Source: Symsagittifera roscoffensis
Taxonomy: Eukaryota; Xenacoelomorpha; Acoela; Convolutidae
Assembly: GCF_963678635.1 (NCBI RefSeq)
Contig: NC_087071.1
Coordinates: forward strand, 7,021,624-7,085,623
DNA: 64,000 nucleotides
Reading direction: 5' to 3'
Part shown: in pieces, positions 38,101 through 47,524 of the stretch
Position numbering within the stretch: position 1 is the first letter of the stretch
How the letters are laid out: the number at the start of each line of letters is the position of its first letter
Notes under the pieces: generated by a model
What the model saw: only the letters and a program-made list of their open reading frames with translations
Database searches by the model: none
What the model was told of the DNA's origin: nothing
Translations under genes and position numbers: made by a program

Positions 38101-40660
38101 AAGACTGTTGCCGCAGAAAGCGGTGGTCAGGACTGATCTTCTGCCGTTTGAACAAGAAACACAACCGTTGGCGAAGATTTGGTGCATGATGGGACTGACT
38201 CGCGAAGAATATGATTCAGAAGAAAGGAAGAGATCAAAAGAGGAGAAGGTTTTCCTTATGACGAATCTGAGGGATCTGATAGTCCAGGAGGGAGCAGCAG
38301 TAGCGTGTGCGAAGCGGAGAGACGCTCTCTGTTTCATTCGATTCCTGATAGAGCAGATTTCAGTACCTGCACTGAACACCTGTGTTAAAATGTTGAGAGA
38401 AGGCGATGAGCAAACGAAAGCCTTATTCTTGCTAGCACTGCTGGATATGCAGCAAAGTAAACCGATGAGGGTGAACATGAAAGAACCTGAGGAATTGGAA
38501 CCCATGAAAAAGATAGACGAGATCAGGAGATTCTCAAACAAGGAGCTGAGACTCACTAAAGAATCTATGGGAGCATTGCCGAAATCCAGTGAATACTGTG
38601 GACCGATCAAGAAGAAATCGTATAGCTATGTATCAGGGATCATAGGGATCGCGTACAATCCTTTCCTGAGTGAAGACATACGCGATTGCTTCTTTGATTA
38701 TGAGCAGGCGGTGTTGCTAAGATTCTGGACATCCAGAATTGTAACGATTAAGAGCATTAACAATACACAGGCCAAATTGGGACTGGTCTTGGAAGAAGAG
38801 GTGACTGCACCTTCAGTACCGAAATCCGACAAGAGAGTGGAGTTTGGGTTGGGATTCTCAGATGAATTACTGAGAACGAGCTTGATGGCAGTGTGGGAAT
38901 TGATGAGGCCATCATGGTGTCCTAGTCCCAACGCTGACTCAATATTACGGGCGACACAAGACGTGCAGAGGGAACTGAATGCAGACTGTAACCTGCGTGA
39001 CCTCAACATCATATATAATGTGATGATAACAGCCTCTAAGAGCAACGGAGAAGATAAAGTGGAGTTGCCTGGCTGGGGACCAGAAGACTGGGTCAAACCT
39101 GGTAGCTGTCTGGCGGAAGTCTGTGGACTGGAGGGTCACGTTTGTGGAGGTCTAGACTGTGTGAAAATCCTGGAGAAACAACACAAGCAATTGACAGTAT
39201 TGTTTGGAAACGTAGTGATGAAAGCAAGAACGGAAACGGAACTGATAGCAGATTGTAATGGAGGAACCGATGTGAATCTAGTGACTGCACTAGGATTCTA
39301 CAGCATGTTTGGTTCTTTAGAGTCACTATTGAATCTAGAACAGAAACATGAGATGGTCACAGCCATCAGCGTAGAAGTATTCCCAGGAGTTCTGCAGACT
39401 GAGCAGAAATACATAGGAAAATGGAGGGAAGCAATCGAGACAGAAATGAACATCAGACACAGCGAAACTTATTGTAGACCATCAGGAGCACGATATTTGG
39501 TGGGTTCAACGTTGGCTCCAATGTGCAAGAGCAGATATCCTGTACATTTCGTAGCTGTGGACGTGAAGAGTACAAGAACGATTGTGGATCAAGCCTTCTC
39601 AGTGCCGAAGTGTGTGAGATTGGCGAGAATGTCTGAAAAGTCTTACGAGTTACTATGTAAGATGTTCTCAGCAGTTCCAGAGAGATCGAAAGAAGAATTG
39701 GAGTCAATACTAGGAAAAAAGTTCATGGGATATGTGAGCGGGAACTTCAGTGACTTCGAGAGACAGAAACAGAGAGGATCAACTGTCACAGATTACAATG
39801 CAGTAGATGAAAATGATGAAATCCACAGAGTGATGATGGAAGTGGAACCATTGCTGGAAGCTTGGGGAAAACGTAATTGGAGGAGCATTATTTTGACGCA
39901 TGACGAGTTTCCTTGCCACTGCTTGCTGCAGACCTGGTGGTATCCCAAGCGTAGTAATCTGATGTTGATCTGGGACTCTGGAGAGCTGCTCTCCATGGGT
40001 TTACCAGATTCATCACAGCCCGTAACAATAGTGATAGTGGGAGTTATGATGGCGATACGATGGCTGGAAGCTCATGTGAGAGAAAATAATAGACAAGAGG
40101 CACCAACGAGAGAACAATTGCGGAAATTAGATTGTCTGAAAGATTTAGATCTTTTTGAGACAATGTGCAAAGTTCTAACCATTCCGATGGAAGTGAAGAA
40201 GATATGGGCAAGAAAACGATTGATGCCATGGTTCAGAGCTAACATGACTGCATGGTTGTACGAGTATGCGAAAAAGCATATGTCGAAGCATGGCAGAGTG
40301 TACAGTGAATATCAGCTGGACATTGGGGCAGGAGCTTTCAAGCGAGCTCTCGTGACTCATCGGAATGCAGTGACCACCGCTGTGAAAAGAATTTCCAGGA
40401 CGAGTGAGCGTAGTAGAAATGAGAAGGCAGAGATGCTGAAAGAAGATTTGGAGAGAAGCGTGACGTTGTGTCTCCACAACAGCTTCTGCAGGAACAGAGA
40501 ATCTAACGTGGATCCCCTACCTTGCTGCAAACAGAGGGTAGAAGAGCAGAAGTGTTGTAAGACGGCTTCCAGCAGCGTCAGGATAGCAAACGACGTGTTA
40601 CAGGATACGGAGACTGAGAGTGCAGAGTCAGTATCACAGGAGGAAGAAATGGAGCATTGA
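35132..40660 (+). CDS. pol: Element 2 RT-RNase H fused to terminal Cys/His protein
   Basis: This 1,842-codon frame has RT (CCDFRYLN near 265, YVDD at 365-368), RNase H (LDTDAS near 512), then an acidic linker with three LSGE motifs (about residues 841-890). From about residue 1050 it joins sequence matching 25787-28234 of element 1, including the C-x4-C-x4-H-x-C-x4-C site near residue 1325 and PCHCL-x-QT-x-WYP near 1595. Integrase and the other accessory genes of element 1 are absent, yet the junction is in frame and no stop occurs over 5.5 kb. The ATG is not the natural start: protease lies upstream across a one-base T-run slip. Confidence 0.93.
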   Translation: MDRKVKLQPGQAVVAIFRMRNLNSLSDSKQVCLVPNPNSQSSVILGRSFSVTRNGMCVSVLLNTLDTTVSIQCDKKLGYALPMRTDYEETQNLKKYSVKDCPYHANKDKILKRINELKSIHKLFSMKSETDDGLSSCSNFPERPSSYELESDKPVLPEIEYLKGKIGEGDFEKLRDLLNRNADVISKHKADIGCCNFVEHEIELEEGAVPHREGARRMTPHESEACRAEIEMLLEYDMIEPSKSPWACGVVMAKKKGGQLRFCCDFRYLNAVTIKDAYPIPRIDESLSKLDNAKFFTTLDLGSAFWQVPLRKKDREKTGFACELGLYQWKRMPFGLCNATATFQRLMAQALTKVTKKYGNLVMCYVDDVVIATPTLEDHIDRLDEVFGCMKRAGLKCKPSKCEILRDSIKYLGRMVDRHGVRPDPEAVEAVLTWKAPRTDTQLLSFLGFANYYREFIKGYADKVYPMQKLMRNKGKKFEWNDEAQVAFENIKWELCEAPVLGMPTEKGMYVLDTDASVVAISGILHQEQEWNGRTVLRPIAYGSKVLSDTEMKYGAPKAEMFAVVTFVEKYRAYLGSAPFKLRVDNRALSWLKTYSMDQSYIGRWIVRLDGYHMIIEHRMGDKHQNADSLSKKTEFYERLEQKQANQAEIKEGFSFLDKETYKALPLTRWLDKTGHPIPGHPELPVEKAAEIKILSKEDPLPLDLLLRSNLVQQELSRMNINSLSLLDKTVQVTPQVMRMLGGLLEREVTRDDPEWTAAVASLTVSEKVKIMPSRRQHEENERECRTIVQQLVSSIPQEILTSTSYGQKEQGSSKQKKTVTFVDRDKEGEEVEQNLLQDYLSGETDDEKNQRSQDQHPGQENLSGESEIDEKIPDEKQDLENKVLSGEFRWMRRKHRHDLEERAVSSTTSSTDYNSGSSGMNTYSDRNSSSGSELSELAIHTLLVETRARDLDREVYQDPDSDRYLIPSERVFDNAADDLETIAVSKRSLRLLPQKAVVRTDLLPFEQETQPLAKIWCMMGLTREEYDSEERKRSKEEKVFLMTNLRDLIVQEGAAVACAKRRDALCFIRFLIEQISVPALNTCVKMLREGDEQTKALFLLALLDMQQSKPMRVNMKEPEELEPMKKIDEIRRFSNKELRLTKESMGALPKSSEYCGPIKKKSYSYVSGIIGIAYNPFLSEDIRDCFFDYEQAVLLRFWTSRIVTIKSINNTQAKLGLVLEEEVTAPSVPKSDKRVEFGLGFSDELLRTSLMAVWELMRPSWCPSPNADSILRATQDVQRELNADCNLRDLNIIYNVMITASKSNGEDKVELPGWGPEDWVKPGSCLAEVCGLEGHVCGGLDCVKILEKQHKQLTVLFGNVVMKARTETELIADCNGGTDVNLVTALGFYSMFGSLESLLNLEQKHEMVTAISVEVFPGVLQTEQKYIGKWREAIETEMNIRHSETYCRPSGARYLVGSTLAPMCKSRYPVHFVAVDVKSTRTIVDQAFSVPKCVRLARMSEKSYELLCKMFSAVPERSKEELESILGKKFMGYVSGNFSDFERQKQRGSTVTDYNAVDENDEIHRVMMEVEPLLEAWGKRNWRSIILTHDEFPCHCLLQTWWYPKRSNLMLIWDSGELLSMGLPDSSQPVTIVIVGVMMAIRWLEAHVRENNRQEAPTREQLRKLDCLKDLDLFETMCKVLTIPMEVKKIWARKRLMPWFRANMTAWLYEYAKKHMSKHGRVYSEYQLDIGAGAFKRALVTHRNAVTTAVKRISRTSERSRNEKAEMLKEDLERSVTLCLHNSFCRNRESNVDPLPCCKQRVEEQKCCKTASSSVRIANDVLQDTETESAESVSQEEEMEH
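37651..37796 (+). promoter_or_regulatory. Three PPT-like motifs in element 2 pol
   Basis: TTTGTCCGGGGAG(T) occurs at 37651, 37717 and 37783, spaced 66 bases apart. All are read as Leu-Ser-Gly-Glu. The equal spacing suggests a duplicated 66-bp unit that has since diverged between the motifs. Confidence 0.5.
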
Positions 40661-41464
40661 TGAATGACCGAAAAACAAGATGAAAAAAGAAACGAAATTA
40701 GGAGAGTTTAGAAGTTTTAGAACTTCTAAACGACGAAAAAAGAAGAAAACAAAGGAGTGATGAAGAAAAGTTAAAACTCAGAATTGTTTTATGTGTGTGA
40801 AAAACTCAAGTGAGAAACCAAGCAACCAAGTTGTAATTGAAAACTGAAACATTTAGTTGAGTTTTGAAATTGTTGCATTTATTAATTTGCATTTTGATTT
40901 TAGTTGAAGTGGCTTTAGAGACACTCATTTACTATTTATTTAGAAAGGCTTAAGTGAAGGAGTATATTTAAATATTCCAGCCTGCATGACTGTTTTTAAT
41001 CAGCTAGGAGAACTGATCACTTTGTGGTGACATGGAAGGCTTGAGTAATCTCTCGAAGAGGGAGATTGTTTCATTGTTCTTTCTAACCACAGAGTTTCTT
41101 AGTTTTAGTATTCAGGACAATAACAAGCAAGATTTCCGAAGGGAAAAGCGTAGTAGGATATTTTTAGCTTGTTGGTTGGCAGGACTGTCCTGCAAGCCAA
41201 CACCTTTTAAATCTAAGAGGAAAAGTTTTAATCGGGACATTGACACTGGAAGTCAGAAAACAGGTTTTATCTTAGGTCATATCCTCAATGTGCAGATTAA
41301 TGAAAGAATTTGAAGGCTATAGTGATGTAGTATGATGCCATTTATATTCTGCAGTGAGTCTATGTGACGTGGATAAAAGTAGTTTCGTGCATTTTGTAAA
41401 TTCTGTTCGATGACACTGTAACCATTTTACGAACATTGAGTGATTCAATGAGGACATTGACCGG
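40661..41464 (+). other. 3' untranslated region of element 2
   Basis: No convincing gene was found. A 93-codon frame at 41032-41313 lacks any family features. The region contains a strong hairpin at 41171-41202. Confidence 0.5.
41171..41202 (+). other. Strong stem-loop in element 2 3' UTR
   Basis: GTTGG...GCAGGAC pairs with GTCCTGC...CCAAC, about 13 of 15 possible pairs with a very short loop. The core GCAGGAC-T-GTCCTGC is a perfect inverted repeat. Confidence 0.65.
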
Positions 41465-41479
41465 ACTGTCCGGGGAGTA
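41465..41479 (+). promoter_or_regulatory. Polypurine-tract-like site of element 2
   Basis: ACTGTCCGGGGAGTA directly precedes the TGTGAC LTR start, matching the site before the element 1 3' LTR. Confidence 0.6.
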
Positions 41480-41649
41480 TGTGACATTCGACCAGAATGT
41501 GAAAAATGCAATCTCTGCAGAATTCAAATTTTTAACAGCGAGCCTTCCGGATTGGTGATTATTAAGAATTAAGAACGTTATTGGAACGATCGGCCAAACA
41601 GTGAGGGCTGGAATATTCTGGTATTTTAAAATTTCAAAAATTCGAATTA

Positions 41650-41657
41650 TGACGTCA
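41650..41657 (+). promoter_or_regulatory. Perfect TGACGTCA (CRE/ATF-like) site in LTR
   Basis: The palindrome TGACGTCA lies about 170 bases into the LTR. It is the consensus for CREB/ATF factors. Use by the host is inference. Confidence 0.4.
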
Positions 41658-41798
41658 TATTTCTGAGAAACGTCAGAAATGGCCATTTTGGCTAAAACAA
41701 AAAAGAAGAACAGAACAACATTAGCTGCGCTAAAAACAACTACGAAACCGAGATTGGAAAACGACAACGAGTTACAGAGTAACAGAGAACACTCCGAG

Positions 41799-41830
41799 TT
41801 GCAACTATTGTGCTGCTACAATAGTTGCAA
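41799..41830 (+). other. 13-bp stem hairpin in element 2 LTR
   Basis: TTGCAACTATTGT and ACAATAGTTGCAA pair perfectly around a 6-base loop. The corresponding hairpin at 5241-5274 keeps pairing with several changed bases on both sides. Confidence 0.75.
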
Positions 41831-42402
41831 GGCCGTTGCGAACAACGGTGAAGGGTGAAAGACGGCCTTCCGGATTAAGAGGAAATCAGGATTAACGAGC
41901 TTGATCCAGCGGATTTGTCAATCCGGAAGGGTAAAGGAACTGAAACTTTTATCCTGTTACATAAACTTTTAGCTTCCTGTCATGTCCTGACTTGAATTTA
42001 ATTAACATCTAGATTCATTTTGATAAGGATGAGAAGCTAGGAGTTGGGGGAAAGGGTTGATCCATCTTCGATGGAGATGATGATTTTTATCTACTGAACA
42101 AAAACAATAATTGTATAATAAGTAGTAGTAGCCCTATTTTTAGGAGTGACCTCGTGGTCTGGGGATACTGAGACCCAGCCATGAGCTCACAATTTCTGCA
42201 TAAAATCTAGTTAATTTGAGTGTTTTGACCGAAGCCGAAAGCAGTAACATTTTTGTCAACCCGATGTTAGAAAAGACCACCGAAAAGTACTGGCTTGGTA
42301 GAGACGGTGAAAAGCATGCAAAGCTCTGTTTAGACGTTAGCCAGTCGTCTTAAGACTTAGTTTTGTTTTCCGTCGATATGTATTTTCCGGGCGAATGTTA
42401 CA

Positions 42403-42947
42403 ATAGAATATAATTTTAGTGTTAATTCCCGGCTCCTGAATTCATTGCATGTGTTGATCCTCGGCCACTCCCTCCAAATATGCGAAGCCCCCAGTGTCAG
42501 TAGCTTATGAGTGTTGGCTGTTTGGTCTATAATCTCTGACTTCAGCTCAGAAGTACCGCCTACCTCCTTATTGCCATCTAACAAGTGTTGCCTTACTGGG
42601 TAGTCACTTTTGTAGTGTTCATCGACCCTCGTGGCTAAATGTCGGACTGTCTGGCCAACATAGGTGGAGTTACATCCACTACACTTAAGTTTATACACCA
42701 TTTTGGATCTCAGTTCACGAGCAAAAGAAGTTTTGAGGGATGGCAAGCATGTTTTCAATTTTCTTGGTGTAAAAATTATTTTTGCCCCAGATATTAGCCG
42801 AACCTTTGCAGCTAATAGTTGAGATGGATTGCCTCGATATTGCATTGTAGGAATTGGGGGTGAGTCTTTCAACCATTTATCATTTCTCGGTTCTGATGCC
42901 TTCACCTCTAAATTTTTTTCCCTCAAGGATTTTGTTAAGAGTTTCAA
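42403..42947 (-). pseudogene. GIY-YIG endonuclease domain of Penelope-like element
   Basis: The frame includes a VYKLKCSGCNSTYVGQT segment followed by an R-x3-EH motif, matching the GIY-YIG nuclease fold typical of Penelope-like C-termini. The open frame continues past the element end into LTR sequence (to 42357), which shows that the last residues are not native. The nuclease would nick the target DNA for priming. Confidence 0.8.
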
Positions 42948-43146
42948 ACACTAACCTGTCCAACCAATTTTTGGGATATTGATTTTCAATCCATTGTTTC
43001 CGATTTTTTTCCAATGCTTGGTCGAAATTTTTCGTGGTTGAGGTACTTCTGAAAACCCTATGAACCCCCCCTTCAATAACGTTTCTTTTGTACTGCAAAG
43101 GTGCGCAGCCTCTGAAATTTAGAATGGTGCCGGTATCAGTGGGTTC
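42880..43146 (-). pseudogene. Penelope-like RT thumb region
   Basis: Downstream of the RT core the frame contains EPTDTGTILNF and a GGVHRVFRSTS segment, characteristic of Penelope-like RT thumbs. A TAA at 43147-43149 precedes it, probably a Gln codon originally. It ends at a stop near 42880, where the reading passes to another frame. Confidence 0.75.
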
Positions 43147-43533
43147 TTAGTACCAACCACATGTAACCTTTTTTACTGAATCCATATTCACATTTAAGTC
43201 CAAAAATGCCAAATTACCGTTACTATCAAGTTCTTCTATGTTGAACTTCAAATTTGGATGCAAATTTTTGGCAGCCTCGAGAACTACCCCAGGATCGCCC
43301 TTGACAGTTCTAACTATGTCGTCCACATATCTTACAAAAACTTTAATACCATTCGCAGTCTGATCTGCTTCCTGTTGTTTTTTGCAAGTCATGCAATACC
43401 ATACTGTTTCAGCAATGTCAGCATATTTGGATTCCGATATGTTACCACACCCTAAGTGATACCAATTCAAACAAGCTTCGCGTTCTACCCCTTCAGTCCG
43501 ATATGTCACCTTTTTCTGACATCCAGGGCACAC
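43147..43533 (-). pseudogene. Penelope RT motif C with embedded PHD-like finger
   Basis: The piece begins with C-x2-C, then a C-x-NWYHLGC segment and a WYC-x2-C end: a PHD-finger layout of about 50 residues. It is followed directly by the RT catalytic YVDD (about 43316-43327). In a standard RT, motif B would lead to motif C without such a finger. The third zinc ligand appears replaced by Arg (CGC). An in-frame TAA separates it from the motif-B piece, and the bases there (CAAGTAAGTG) resemble a splice donor. Confidence 0.75.
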
Positions 43534-44157
43534 TTACTTGTTACCCTCATTTAGCACAGTCAATTTTGGTACTTCTTTCTTTAGTGCAGGTTCGTATTCT
43601 TTAAGCCACAAGTTGGCCAATATTACTGCAAGGGAGGCGCCCATTGCTAAACCATCTTTTTGTACATACCACAAACCATTGCATTTAAAGTGTACCTTAC
43701 TCACTGCCAAATTTAGTAGTTTATTCATAGTCTTGCGAGATGTTTCCGGAGGGTTGACTTGCTCATATTATCTCCTCAGGGTTTTTTCAACCGGTTCCTT
43801 GAGCGGGACATTTGGGTACAAACTCTTTACATCAATGGAGATCATACTCTCATCAGAGTCCAACACAGTTTTCTCCAAGATCTCCCTGGTCAATTGAGTG
43901 TTCGTTTCTATGTTTGCCCCCTCAGTTTCATCAAAGTACTTTGCCAATGTTTTATTTAGGTTGTCATATGAGCTACCAGGTAAGGAAAGGACGGGACGAA
44001 GTAATGTGCATTGTTTGTGTACTTTTGCTAACCCATACAGCCTAACCGGCTGCTCTCCTGTTGATCTCAACGTAGTATAAAGCGTTTCGCTAAACTTGTC
44101 TCTCTTTTTCCTGGCGAGTAATTCTTTGTTTATATCTTTTTCAATTTTCATAATCAC
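43534..44157 (-). pseudogene. Penelope-like RT fingers and palm (motifs up to B)
   Basis: The frame contains LYGLAKVHK, RPVLSLPGS, SIDVKSLYPNVP with the first catalytic Asp, and GLAMGASL, all standard for Penelope-like RTs. A TAA near 43768 and another at 43534 interrupt an otherwise continuous frame. Confidence 0.8.
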
Positions 44158-44239
44158 GCTGTCTGTCTGATTCTTCCTCTCACTAAATTGTTCTGCTTGA
44201 ATAATTCTTTCAGTTTTTTCTCATATGTCTCCTTTTTCA

Positions 44240-45330
44240 TTACACAAAAACCCACCCCTCATCAAATGGCACTCCCAGAAGACTGTTGTCCTTCAAATAC
44301 TTTCTGGCTTTTTCAACACCCTTGTCAGAGGGGGTCTGTTTCACATTCTTAGCATATATCTTTGCAGCTGCTTCAATCTCACATAATTTTTCTACGGGTA
44401 CTCTATTTAACTTCAGTTCAGACAAAAAACTATCATTGTCAGCAAGGCAATGAATTTCATTGAATTTATCTCGTACCGGATGTTCTGGTCCAAAACATAA
44501 GACTTCCTGCACCCAAAGTGGCAAAATCACTTCATCTAAGATTCTAACTGACCTTTCATCCAAGCTTTTTAATGGCGTATCCTGTCTTTCCGATAGTTTT
44601 TCAAGTTTTCTCTTGTGTCGGCTTATCAGGTTAATAACACTACACCTTGCCTGTGGGTTGAGATAGAATATTACCGAAGGCCACCACTTCTCATCTATAC
44701 CCCTCAGTAAAAAATCTGGTATAATTTCGTTATCGAGACATTTTCTCAGAAACCTAAATCCCAGGAAACTGCTATTAATGTTATTGAAATGTTTTAAATA
44801 ACCTAACCTAAGTTTCCAAGTGAGTTTTCTTTTCAGGACAAATCTAAGGAGCGGTGTTGGCAGCAAAATTGTGGTCATCTGTTCTTTGCAGGCCACGAGC
44901 GCTCATGTGGCGCTCAGCAAAGAAAAAACGGCCCCAACAAAGTCTTACCACTTTTGGGTCGTTCGGGTCCGGCTGGAGGTCCCCAGCCAACACCTCCGCA
45001 CTCAGCGCCTTTGCGCTGCGGCGTCCCTGCGATGGTTTCTTGATCTGGGCCCGTATCTTTGAGAAAATCACTGTTAGGTGGTCTTGATGGGACAGCACCA
45101 CCCGCAGTGATTTCAACTCCAGTTCACTTGACTGGTGCAGTTGAAGATACTCTCTGAGGACCGCGGGAATCTGTCTCTTTTTTCTAGAGATAAGGCTATC
45201 GGTTGTTTTTACGACGATTATCTCCGTCTTCCGCAGATCCTCAAAAATATCGGGAGTTCCCGTTCTCCTGCTGTAGACAATGCCACTTATTTGTCTTCGC
45301 TTCGATTGTAATTACGCCAGAAGGGCAGGG
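44240..45330 (-). pseudogene. Penelope-like N-terminal region
   Basis: 44240-44896 encodes a helical region with GPEHPVRDKFNEIH and a closing NSLLGVPFDEGW, typical upstream of Penelope RT. A further open stretch of about 160 codons without ATG runs from about 45328 to 44844 in a different frame and overlaps it, so a frameshift likely split the original N-terminus. The bases between 44158 and 44239 are broken. Confidence 0.65.
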
Positions 45331-45468
45331 CGTAAAGTTGTTTGTGCTGTGGGAGGAGATGCTGTTGTTCAGCAAGTCGTGCCAGATAATAATCTGCTTA
45401 CTGGCCAGAGGTTGGTGTTCCAATAATACTCGTAAACAATACCCCGGCATTTCTTTGAACCCCAATAC

Positions 45469-45771
45469 CAAAAACAAAATAATATAGTAAATAAGTAGTA
45501 GCCCTGTTTTAAGGAGTGACCTCGTGGTCTGGGGATACTGAAAACCAGCCATGAGCTCAATATTTTTGCATGTAATTAAGTTAATTAGAGTGTTCTGATC
45601 GAAGCCAGAAACAGTAACGGTTTTTGTCGACCCGATGTTGGAAAGACCACCAAAAAGATAAGCTTTGGTAGACACGGTGAAAAGCAGGTAGAGCTGTGTT
45701 TAGACGCTTGCCAGTCGTTTTAGAACGTAGCTCTATCTTCCGTCAATAGGTACTTCCGGGCGAATGCTACA
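45469..45771 (+). repeat. Partial 5' LTR of element 3
   Basis: Roughly 85% similar by eye to the last ~300 bases of the element 2 LTR, ending GCTACA. The upstream two thirds are missing where the Penelope-like element begins. Confidence 0.8.
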
Positions 45772-45783
45772 TAGATGTTTTTA

Positions 45784-45800
45784 TTGCGCTCCTGGGTGTT
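45784..45800 (+). promoter_or_regulatory. PBS-like site of element 3
   Basis: TTGCGCTCCTGGGTGTT differs from the element 1 PBS candidate by one base and lies 12 bases after the LTR end. Confidence 0.45.
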
Positions 45801-46600
45801 ATTCTTTTTAAGATCATGTTCGGCAGAACCGTTAACGAGCACTCCGTGCCGAGCGGATGCTCAAAACAAGGTCCTAACCACCGGGGTGGAAGGGCAGTTT
45901 GGAACGCGGAAGCCTTCCGGATTCCCGAAAATAGCTTTTCAACATAGTTAAGATCGAAAATTCACGTACCAGGAAGGGTGGGGGTTTGGCCGTCCCGTCG
46001 TTCCCTAAGAGGTTTGTGACCAAAAAATTTCAGACGATATACAGGAAACCAAACAAAAAGTAGTATAGTAAGTACCTATGAAAAAACAAAAAACATCGAA
46101 AAAATAACCAAAAAAACCAAGAACAATAAAAAATGAAAAACCAGTAAAAATCATCCCCCCAGACGAGATGTGATCCAACCCTCCCGTTTATTGTAGTTAG
46201 ATATATTGCTGTAACAGGCATTTATATCAGTCAAGATTGTTACAATCAAATGTATGGTTCGTTTCTGGTGCTTGTACTGTAGGGTTATTTGATTATTTAA
46301 GCACGTTAATGCCACTTTGCGCTCAATCCGGAAGGGTCTCGGGATTAGATAAGAAGACTGATCCGGCAAGCTGTGGAAGGAGCGTCAAGAAGGGGCTCAA
46401 GCAAGGACAACAACAGTCGACTGTTGGGTACCATTAACAAGTTTTGTATCTCTTTTGGTACACAGAAATTAAGATGCCAATATGTGGGGGGCTCGACAGT
46501 GACCTCACTGAAGTGACACTTCACCGATTTGCGAATTTCCGATTTAAGCACCTAAATAAGGATATTGGACAATTGCAGAGCGGTATAGTATTTTTAGTAT

Positions 46601-46602
<2 letters not shown>

Positions 46603-46668
<66 letters not shown>
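46603..46668 (+). repeat. (TA)n microsatellite
   Basis: About 33 consecutive TA units. The reading frames running through it are artefacts. Confidence 0.95.
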
Positions 46669-46670
<2 letters not shown>

Positions 46671-46812
46671 CCTGTATTAATACTCTTATATCGTTTTTTA
46701 GTAAAAAAACATAGTAAACACGCTGGTTTTATTGTCAAAATAGTGATAATTTGATCCTCCCACAAATCGGGATTTTTGAGATATCGGTATTTTTTGAAAC
46801 GAAAAAAGCACT

Positions 46813-46886
46813 GAATTTGTTCGGACGTGGTTAGAACAAATCGGATTTCGAATTTGTTCGGACGTGGTTAGAACAAATCGGATTTC
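46813..46886 (+). repeat. Two-copy 37-bp tandem repeat
   Basis: Two adjacent near-identical copies begin GAATTTGTTCGGACGTGG. Confidence 0.85.
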
Positions 46887-47524
46887 GAATTTGTGATTTT
46901 TGGAAAAACGAAACGCTACAAAAAAGGAAAATTTTGAAATTTTTGCGTTTGGTCTATAAAAATTGTTGTTCGGACAACACCCACTAGCGAATCGACAGCT
47001 TTCAAAACACTTTTGCCATTAACCTTCCGGTTTCTAGTAAAATCGAACTTAACGTGTTTGATTTATAGGATTTATCAATCCGGAGGGGTCCAAAGAGCAT
47101 TGTTTTTGGCAAAATCCTTCAATTAGAACGTTCTAGACCGGATTTTTTGAAATGAAATAGAACATTATAGGCTTTCTGAGCTCGAATCAATAATTTTTAG
47201 GTCCAAGAAACAAGAATTGCGAAAAAAGTTAGGCGGAACTTATTAGTGAGAAAATGCTTGAACCTTAGAAAAAAGACGTTTTAGTCAATAACTTTGGAAT
47301 TACTGGACAAATTCAGTTAATCTTGGCCACATTAGATCAAAAATTAGGTGAGCTTACTCATATATCTCCACCAAAGGGTAGTAACGGTTGAATAAGGTAA
47401 ATTTACGCGGTTATAGACAAGAAAAGGAGGGCTAAGAAACCATGAAAACCATAGTCGAGTCAAAATTAGGCTATTCAGAGGACACTTCACAGTTGAGTAG
47501 AATGTTAAAATAGGAGTCTTAACT

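Larger units (their letters stand above)
30107..42402 (+). mobile_element. Element 2: LTR retrotransposon lacking integrase, 5' end in gap
   Basis: This relative of element 1 has leader, gag, protease, RT-RNase H, terminal Cys/His protein, polypurine-like site and a complete 3' LTR (TGTGAC...GTTACA). Gag-protease carries three frameshifts and one stop. The rest is a single open frame of 1,842 codons in which the acidic linker joins directly to the terminal protein. There is no integrase, GPF module, macro, SGNH or large unknown gene. It probably depended on another element for integration. Confidence 0.85.
41480..42402 (+). repeat. 3' LTR of element 2
   Basis: This 923-bp LTR has TGTGAC...GTTACA ends. 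It contains a TGACGTCA site, a 13-bp-stem hairpin, several CCTTCCGGATT / AATCCGGAAGG motifs and a TCCATC-TTC-GATGGA hairpin. Its last ~300 bases match 45469-45771 at roughly 85% by eye. The Penelope-like element begins right after it. Confidence 0.85.
42403..45468 (-). mobile_element. Penelope-like element, decayed
   Basis: The minus strand encodes, in order, an N-terminal region, an RT with motifs up to YVDD, a thumb-like part and a C-terminal GIY-YIG endonuclease. That order defines Penelope-like elements. The reading uses all three frames and contains several stops, so the copy is dead. Its 3' end abuts the TTACA end of the element 2 LTR, and its 5' end abuts a partial LTR of element 3. 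Boundaries are inferred from where the LTR matches resume. Confidence 0.85.
45801..47524 (+). other. Element 3 leader, noncoding
   Basis: No gene was found. It contains several single TCCGGAAGGG motifs or complements (about 45905, 46325, 47030, 47080), a TA microsatellite and a 37-bp tandem duplication. Confidence 0.5.

Noticed and set aside
41032-41313. 93-codon frame in element 2 3' UTR
   Set aside because: No family, no equivalent in elements 1 or 3, and it overlaps a strong hairpin.
46444-46765. Frames through the TA microsatellite
   Set aside because: The Ile/Tyr repeat peptide is a direct result of (TA)n.
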